Below are positions 56,468 to 64,000 of a stretch of 64,000 nucleotides of DNA, in pieces; within the stretch, counting starts at the first letter, position 1; each line of letters begins with the position of its first letter. The stretch lies in NCBI RefSeq assembly GCF_958450345.1, contig NC_088784.1:69837747-69901746 (forward strand), written 5' to 3'. The translations under genes were made by a program, and so were the position numbers. The notes below the pieces were generated by a model, which was given only the letters and a program-made list of their open reading frames with translations, was not told the DNA's origin and searched no databases. The DNA comes from Calliphora vicina. Lineage: Eukaryota > Arthropoda > Insecta > Diptera > Calliphoridae.

Positions 56468-58104
56468 TTATTGTAATTGAATATATATTATCACATATAG
56501 TTTTTCGCTTCAATCCAGCATTAAAATCGTTTATTATTTAAATTTTCATTGTTCAAAATAAATTATCAAAATTAAACAAATATTGAAATAATGTTAAAAC
56601 ATGATGCTTTTTGAATCGTTTTCTTAAATATTATTTTTGTTTTAGTCTTCATTCTTGCAAAAGTTTAAATTTTTAAATTGTTTTGACAATACTCAGAAGT
56701 ATAACCACATTCTATAAATGTATTTATGTTAACATTTAATGATTACTAGTACTATATTTACTAGGTTAATTTGAATTTATTTTAGAACTATACTATACGA
56801 CACCCAGTTGGTCACCTTATTCCAGACGATAAGATGCCTGAGAATTGATGTTTTCCTCAAAAAAACCAGTTTCACAACAGAAATCCACTTTACATTACTG
56901 CAGTCACTCAATTCAAATGAAAATGAAAGCAAATTTACTAACAACAATAAGTCCTACCACTTGAAACAATAGTACACTCACTAATCCACAAATCCACACG
57001 AGGAGTGAGTGAATCAAGAAGTACTGCAAGAAATCACATGCATATTTGGATTTTCAGTAACCACCGTACTTAATCCTGTTACAACATTCGAATACAAATA
57101 AAAGCAAAAGTTAAAAATTTTACCGGACATTGACGTTTTAAATTTGTTTTTTTTTTTTGTTTATTCACATACTGACCTACTTTGTTTAGCAAAGCCCAAC
57201 AAAAAACCGCCTTTAAACAAGTTTTAATTTTAGCCAACAATTCAATAATCAAAAAAAGTGAATAAAATTGTTAAAACATTTTATTTACAAAAACAATTTG
57301 ATGTTGAAAGAACGTAAATTTTTATTTGTATTTTTTTGTGGTTTTTGTTGCATTGAGACTTGGGAAATGTTAGTTGTTATTTCCTTTTCGATAAAAGTCT
57401 TTGAAAGACCTTGAAACTCTGCATGCGGTTCGTTTTTAGTTAAAATGTTTTACATTTTTTTGGAAAATCTAGTCTGGTAAATGAATTTGACATTTAAAAA
57501 CTGTTAATTAAGTTTTTGAGTTTATTGACTGGAAATTGTAAAAAATATTTGGCGATTCGACTTTTTTGTCGCAGTTTTTTTTTTTTGGAATTATTGTCGA
57601 ATCACATAGAATATGCAATAGATGTGGTTTAAAATGTCCATCAACTGATTCATTATTTACCACGAATGAAAGTATTTTATTTTACGAGTAACCGGCACTA
57701 TCACAAGGTATATATGATGCCATAAGTGCAAAAACGGTGTAACCCAGATATTCGATAATAAATATTTACTTTGTATGGGAGGGACATATTCCTCCGATCC
57801 CCTTAATGTTTCAATTCTAGCATAATAGGACACTGGCATCGACGTAATTTACAGAAAGTTTAACGACACTTCCACTTACAGTTCACCTGGTATTTGAAAA
57901 TAACTATATACTTGGTATGGGAGATACCACTACACTGTTCTGATTCCAACCATTTGTAAATCCATTATGTACAATGGTTGCAAAATAACTAATTCCAAGG
58001 TTTACCTAACTATTATAATTCTCCAGATATTCAATTATACAATAACTATTTTCTTTAAATGAAAAATGTCATTCCCACTAAGCCGATCCCGCTCAATACA
58101 TAGT
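56468..58104. other. No recognised feature
   Basis: AT-rich intergenic DNA. I see no gene, RNA or repeat copy I can support. Confidence 0.35.
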
Positions 58105-59919
58105 AAACCAAGTAAGAGTACTATATTCGGCAGTGCCGAATCTTAAATACCCTCCACCTAAATATGACGGTATTAAAACTGAAATAATATAACAATTGTT
58201 AGAAAGACTAGTTTGCGCAGAAGATATTTTATTTCAAATGTACAAAAAATTGTATCTAATTCAGCAATTTATAACTGAAATTCCTATTAGAACGTATGAA
58301 ATTTAACAATTTATATACTTAATAATTAGTTAATACGTTTGGATCAACATTTTTCCCTTTTAACCCCAAGTGAAGAAACAGAGTTAAAACAAGTAAGAGT
58401 ACTATATTCGGCCGTGTCGAATCTTAAATACCCTCCACCTAAATATGATGGTATAACAACTGAAATAATATAACAATTGTTAGAAAGACTAGTTTACGCA
58501 GAAGATATTTTTTTTCAAATGTATAAAAAATTGTATCTAATTCAGCAATTTATAACTGAAATTCCTGTTAGAACGTTTGACACAGTTAATTATTGTCTTT
58601 TAATTGAGAAATTGTCGTCTAAATTTAATTTTTCTAAATCTTCGTGTAAATTATTATTTTCTTACATAGGTAACCGTAAACACTTTGTTGGAACTGGGAT
58701 AAACGATCTACAATATCTCAGTGTCAAAGTGGCGCACAGTGGTATGAGAAAAAAAAGAGGGAAACAAATCTGTAACTTCTAAACCCTTAGTCCGATTTTA
58801 ATGAAATTTCACATGCGCAAAGGGGAAGTGTTGTCGAGTTTAAGTCTGGACCTCAACATTTTTCCCTTTTAACCTCAAGTGAAGAAACAGAGTATAAACA
58901 AGTAAGAGTACTATATTCGGCCGTGTCGAATCTTAAATACCCTCCACCTAAATATGATGGTATAACAACTGAAATAATATAACAATTGTTAGAAAGACTA
59001 GTTTACGCAGAAGATATTTTTTTTCAAATGTATAAAAAATTGTATCTAATTCAGCAATTTATAACTGAAATTCCTGTTAGAACGTTTGACACAGTTAATT
59101 ATTGTCTTTTAATTGAGAAATTGTCGTCTAAATTTAATTTTTCTAAATCTTCGTGTAAATTATTATTTTCTTACATAGGTAACCGTAAACACTTTGTTGG
59201 AACTGGGATAAACGATCTACAATATCTCAGTGTCAAAGTGGCGCACAGTGGTATGAGAAAAAAAAGAGGGAAACAAATCTGTAACTTCTAAACCCTTAGT
59301 CCGATTTTAATGAAATTTCACATGCGCAAAGGGGAAGTGTTGTCGAGTTTAAGTCTGGACCTCAACATTTTTCCCTTTTAACCTCAAGTGAAGAAACAGA
59401 GTATAAACAAGTAAGAGTACTATATTCGGCGGTGGCGAATCTTAAATACCCTCCACCTAAATATGATGGTATAAAAGCTGAAATAATATAACAATTGTTA
59501 GAAAGACTAGTTTACGCAGAAGATATTTAATTTCAAATGTACAAAAAATTGTATCTAATTCAGCAATTTATAACTGAAATTCCTATTAGAACGTTTGACA
59601 CAGTTAATTATTGTCTTTTAATTGAGAAATTGTCGTCTAAATTTAATTTTTCTAAATCTTCGTGTAAATTATTATTTTCTTACATGGGTAACCGTAAACA
59701 ATTTGTTGGAACTGGGTTAAACGATATACAATATCTCAGTGTCAAAGTGGCGCACAGTGGTATGAGAAAAAAAAGAGGGAAACAAATCTGTAACTTCTAA
59801 ACTCTTAGTCCGATTTTAATGAAATTTCACATGCGCAAAGGGGAAGTGTTGTCGAGTTTAAGTCTGGACCTCAACATTTTGCCCTTTTAACCTCAAGTGA
59901 AGAAACAGAGTATAAAAAA
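58105..59919 (+). repeat. Tandem array of 509-bp units with captured RT fragment
   Basis: Units start at 58388, 58897 and 59406 (period 509), preceded by a shorter deleted unit at 58105-58387. Each begins with the superfamily head 'AACAAGTAAGAGTACTATAT', a hairpin (TTCGGCCGTGTCGAA and variants) and 'CTTAAATACCCTCCACC'. The first two full units look identical. Each carries an open frame (58477-58782, 58986-59291, and 59537-59800 for the third) with 'TFDTVNYCLLIEKLSSKFNF' and 'LLFSYIGNRKHF'. This is an internal fragment of a jockey-type reverse transcriptase ('KAFDTVNH..LL.KL'). A short CACAGTGG-type module follows. The frames are retained through recent duplication and are not a complete gene. 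Confidence 0.85.
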
Positions 59920-61790
59920 GGGTATACAAATATATTTAGACAAATTTCAAAATATTTGGTTGTGGGACTTATGTGTTAGCTATGACCTATTATCGTTCGA
60001 TTGTTATAAAATATTTTAACGTGATTTTTATGTATTTATATGACAGCTGGTGCCAATTATGGGCCAATATTCACAAAATTCAGTATTATGATTTTTGAAT
60101 ACAAATTACTGATCTGTATACTATTTTTATTTAATATATGGATGCTATGACCTATTATGGTCCTAAGTATTTGAGGGCTATTTTTGTAGAATTTCATATA
60201 AACAACGCTATTAACAAGAATGGATCTTATGTGGGAGCTATGCCGAATTATGCACCAATATTTAAAAAATCTTGTAGTACGATTCTTGGATACAAATTAC
60301 TCATCGGTGTAAAATTTTGGTTGAGTGTAGATTTTTATGGATATTTGTGCAGGGTAATGTGTTTTCCTGAAGTAGTTCTTATATGGAGGTTATGACCAAT
60401 TATGGGCCTATCATCATAAAATTTGGTACATCGATTTTTGTATATATTGAATAAATTTGTTTTGAATTTCAACCTGATAACTATATTTGTAAGAAATTTA
60501 TGAGGATATTAGTGATTTTCGGAAGTGGACCTTATATGGGAGCTATGGTTAAATATGGGCCGATATTCACAAAATCCAGAAGTATGATTACTGGATTCAA
60601 ATTACTGGATCTGTGAGTAATTTCATTTTGATATCGATATGTTTTTAATACTTTTTAAGGTTAATATCTTTTTTCGGAAATGGGCCTTATAGGGGAGCTA
60701 TGACCAATTATCGGCCAATCTGCATAAAATTTGGTACAGTGATATCTATATATATGAGTATAATTTTTGTCGAATTTTAGCATGATAAATGTATTTATAA
60801 GAGATTTATGAGTACTTAACTGATTTTTGGAAGTGGACCTTATATGGGAGCTATGGTCAAATATGGACCAGTGTTCACAAAATCCAGTAGTATGATTTCT
60901 AAATATAAACTATGGATGTGTGTGAAATTTTGTTTTGATATTGATATTTTTTAGATATTTATGTAGGTTATTGTGTTTTTCGGAAGTGGTCCTTATATGG
61001 GAGCTATAACCAATTATCGGCCGATTTTCATAGAATTAGGTACAGCAATTTTGGTATATATGGGGATTATTCATGTCGAATTTCAACTTGATAGCGATAT
61101 TTATAAGACATTTATGCTTATTTAAGAGATTTTCGGAAGTGTACTTTATATGGGGGCTATGGTCAAATATGGGCCGATCCACGAAAAATTTTGTAATATA
61201 ATTTCTTTTACCACGAAACTTATTTTCGCTGAATTTCATATGGATATTCATATTCTGTAGGCATTTATAGACCATATAACCATATTTCGGGAAGAAATTT
61301 GTATGGGGGCTAGGAGAAATCTTGGACCGATTCTTATAATTTTAACCAGAGTTACTCCTTTTATCATAAAAGTAACGAGTGCAAAATTTTATGATATTAG
61401 CTGCAATATATTTACAAAAAATGTCCAAAAATATATGAAAATTATCAATTTTTTTTTGAGGTTGTCCCACATTTTCATTCATAACTTTGGTTCCACTGTA
61501 CCGATTTCGCTGATTTTCAATACCAAACTGCTTAGGAGAACAATAAACATTTTTCTTGCAAGTTTAACCATTTTGTTTGTCTATTTTGGACGTGAGCGTG
61601 TTTTACACAGACAGACAGACAGACAGACGGACAGACAGACGGACATGGCTCAATCGACTTAAAATTTCATAAGGATCAATAATATATATACTTTGTTGGG
61701 TCGCAGATGAATATTTCTCAATGTTACACACGGAATGACAAACTTATATATACCCTCATTCACCACTTATGGTGGTGGAGGGTATAAAAA
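59920..61790 (+). repeat. Hairpin-headed repeat family 2, 1.87-kb tandem unit 1
   Basis: Starts GGGTATACAAATATATTTAG. The body holds about ten diverged 100-155 bp blocks each containing a form of 'TATATGGGAGCTATGACCAA'. Near the end are a (GACA)n stretch at 61606-61645, 'GGACATGGCTCAATCGACTT', 'ATATATACTTTGTTGGGTCG' and the hairpin tail CACCACTTATGGTGGTGGAG. Frames of 80-120 codons inside lie in the repeat blocks and match no protein. Confidence 0.85.
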
Positions 61791-63665
61791 GGGTATACAA
61801 ATATATTTAGACAAATTTCAAAATATTTGGTTGTGGGACTTATGTGTTAGCTATGACCTATTATCGTTCGATTGTTATAAAATATTTTAACGTGATTTTT
61901 ATGTATTTATATGAGAGCTGGTGCCAATTATAGGCCAATATTCACAAAATTCAGTATTATGATTTTTGAATACAAATTACTGATCTGTATACTATTTTTA
62001 TTTAATATATGGATGCTATGACCTATTATGGTCCTAAGTATTTGAGGGCTATTTTTGTAGAATTTCATATAAACAACGCTATTAACAAGAATGGATCTTA
62101 TGTGGGAGCTATGCCGAATTATGCACCAATATTTAAAAAATCTTGTAGTACGATTCTTGGATACAAATTACTCATCGGTGTAAAATTTTGGTTGAGTGTA
62201 GATTTTTATGGATATTTGTGCAGGGTAATGTGTTTTCCTGAAGTAGTTCTTATATGGAGGTTATGACCAATTATGGGCCTATCATCATAAAATTTGGTAC
62301 ATCGATTTTTGTATATATTGAATAAATTTGTTTTGAATTTCAACCTGATAACTATATTTGTAAGAAATTTATGAGGATATTAGTGATTTTCGGGAGTGGA
62401 CCTTATATGGGAGCTATGGATAAATATGGACCGATATTCACAAAATCCAGAAGTATGATTACTGGATTCAAATTACTGGATCTGTGCGTAATTTCATTTT
62501 GATATCGATATGTTTTTAATACTTTTTAAGGTTAATATCTTTTTTCGGAAATGGGCCTTATAGGGGAGCTATGACCAATTATCGGCCAATCTGCATACAA
62601 TTTGGTACAGTGATATCTATATATATGAGTATAATTTTTGTCGAATTTTAGCTTGATAAATGTATTTATAAGAGATTTATGAGTACTTAACTGATTTTTG
62701 GAAGTGGACCTTATATGGGAGCTATGGTCAAATATGGACCAATATTCACAAAATCCAGTAGTATGATTTCTAAATATAAACTATGGATGTGTGTGAAATT
62801 TTGTTTTGATATTGATATTTTTTAGATATTTATGTAGGTTATTGTGTTTTTCGGAAGTGGTCCTTATATGGGAGCTATAACCAATTGTCGGCCGATTTTC
62901 ATAGAATTAGGTACAGCAATTTTGGTATATATGGGGATTATTCATGTCGAATTTCAACTTGATAGCGATATTTATAAGACATTTATGCTTATTTAAGAGA
63001 TTTTCGGAAGTGTACTTTATATGGGGGCTATGGTCAAATATGGGCCGATCCACGAACAATTTTGTAATATAATTTCTTTTACCACGAAACTTATTTTCGC
63101 TGAATTTCATATGGATATTCATATTCTGTAGGCATTTATAGACCATATAACCATATTTCGGGAAGAAATTTGTATGGGGGCTAGGAGAAATCTTGGACCG
63201 ATTCTTATAATTTTAACCAGAGTTACTCCTTTTATCATAAAAGTAACGAGTGCAAAATTTTATGATACTAGCTGCAATATATTTACAAAAAATGTCCAAA
63301 AATATATGAAAATTATCAATTTTTTTTTGAGGTTGTCCCACATTTTCATTCATAACTTTGGTTCCACTGTACCGATTTCGCTGATTTTCAATACCAAACT
63401 GCTTAGGAGAACAATAAACATTTTTCTTGCAAGTTTAACCATTTTGTTTGTCTATTTTGGACGTGAGCGTGTTTTACACAGACAGACAGACAGACAGACA
63501 GACGGACAGACAGACGGACATGGCTCAATCGACTTAAAATTTCATAAGGATCAATAATATATATACTTTGTTGGGTCGCAGATGAATATTTCTCAATGTT
63601 ACACACGGAATGACAAACTTATATATACCCTCATTCACCACTTATGGTGGTGGAGGGTATAAAAA
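61791..63665 (+). repeat. Hairpin-headed repeat family 2, 1.87-kb tandem unit 2
   Basis: Near-identical to unit 1, with a few point changes and one extra GACA in the simple repeat, which accounts for the 1875 versus 1871 bp length. Head-to-tail with unit 1. Confidence 0.88.
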
Positions 63666-64000
63666 GGGTATACAAATATATTTAGACAAATTTCAAAATA
63701 TTTGGTTGTGGGACTTATGTGTTAGCTATGACCTATTATCGTTCGATTGTTATAAAATATTTTAACGTGATTTTTATGTATTTATATGAGAGCTGGTGCC
63801 AATTATAGGCCAATATTCACAAAATTCAGTATTATGATTTTTGAATACAAATTACTGATCTGTATACTATTTTTATTTAATATATGGATGCTATGACCTA
63901 TTATGGTCCTAAGTATTTGAGGGCTATTTTTGTAGAATTTCATATAAACAACGCTATTAACAAGAATGGATCTTATGTGGGAGCTATGCCGAATTATGCA
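63666..64000 (+). repeat. Hairpin-headed repeat family 2, tandem unit 3 (cut by window edge)
   Basis: The first 335 bp of a third unit, matching unit 2 more closely than unit 1 (both read ATGAGAGCTGGTGCC where unit 1 has ATGACAGCTGGTGCC). The array continues beyond the window. Confidence 0.88.

Noticed and set aside
58388..59919. CRISPR-like or regulatory array
   Set aside because: Long 509-bp tandem units in a eukaryotic genome without repeat-spacer alternation. They are ordinary tandem repeats.
61303..61662. Open frame of 119 codons, repeated at 63174
   Set aside because: It lies across repeat blocks and the GACA simple repeat of a non-coding tandem unit and matches no protein family. Identity between copies is due to recent duplication.

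Overview
The window is a gene-poor, very AT-rich eukaryotic sequence, almost certainly from a higher fly (Diptera, Brachycera). It carries insect cuticle-protein genes of the Rebers-Riddiford type, long introns, fly-type TATA plus TCAGT-like start sites, and a dense litter of mariner/Tc1, hAT, piggyBac-like and non-LTR retrotransposon remains. The size and decay of the repeats suggest a large calyptrate-type fly genome (blowfly or house-fly grade). That last point is inference.

Only three genes are well supported. All three are on the + strand and all encode small secreted RR-1 cuticle proteins. Gene A has exons at 4026-4144 and 11700-11967 with a 7.6 kb intron; its start-codon exon was not found with confidence. 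Gene B has exons at 21005-21114 and 25207-25477 with a 4.1 kb intron and a clear TATA/Inr. Gene C has exons at 39770-39933 and 40815-41055 with a 0.88 kb intron and a clear TATA/Inr. Each is split by a phase-2 intron at the same place, just before the 'YE..' start of the chitin-binding region, so they are a tandem paralogue cluster. Their products would be exported from epidermal cells and bind chitin in the procuticle. A three-gene RR-1 cluster of this kind exists in Drosophila (for example at 78C), but I could not confirm orthology and give no symbols.

Layout. 1-4 kb: upstream DNA with a mariner relic split by a small inverted-repeat element. 4-12 kb: gene A and its repeat-filled intron (Tc1/mariner scraps, a tRNA-type SINE, a diverged AT-rich array). 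13-20.7 kb: two copies of a hairpin-headed repeat, a pogo-like MITE and a minisatellite. 20.8-25.7 kb: gene B, whose intron holds a very strong hairpin, another inverted-repeat element and a mariner relic. 26-39 kb: repeat graveyard with three non-LTR retrotransposon relics, an hAT element with a nested piggyBac-like MITE, and an unrecognised cysteine-rich coding-like stretch near 34.5 kb. 39.4-41.2 kb: gene C. 41-58 kb: nested MITEs, a second retrotransposon copy, a second SINE and an endonuclease scrap. 58.1-64 kb: a composite tandem array of 509-bp units carrying a captured reverse-transcriptase fragment, followed by 1.87-kb units that run off the window.

No complete, novel protein-coding system was seen. 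The most interesting material is structural: a repeat superfamily whose 5' hairpin is kept while its stem sequence changes, tandem arrays built from it, and an intronic long hairpin that could feed small-RNA pathways.
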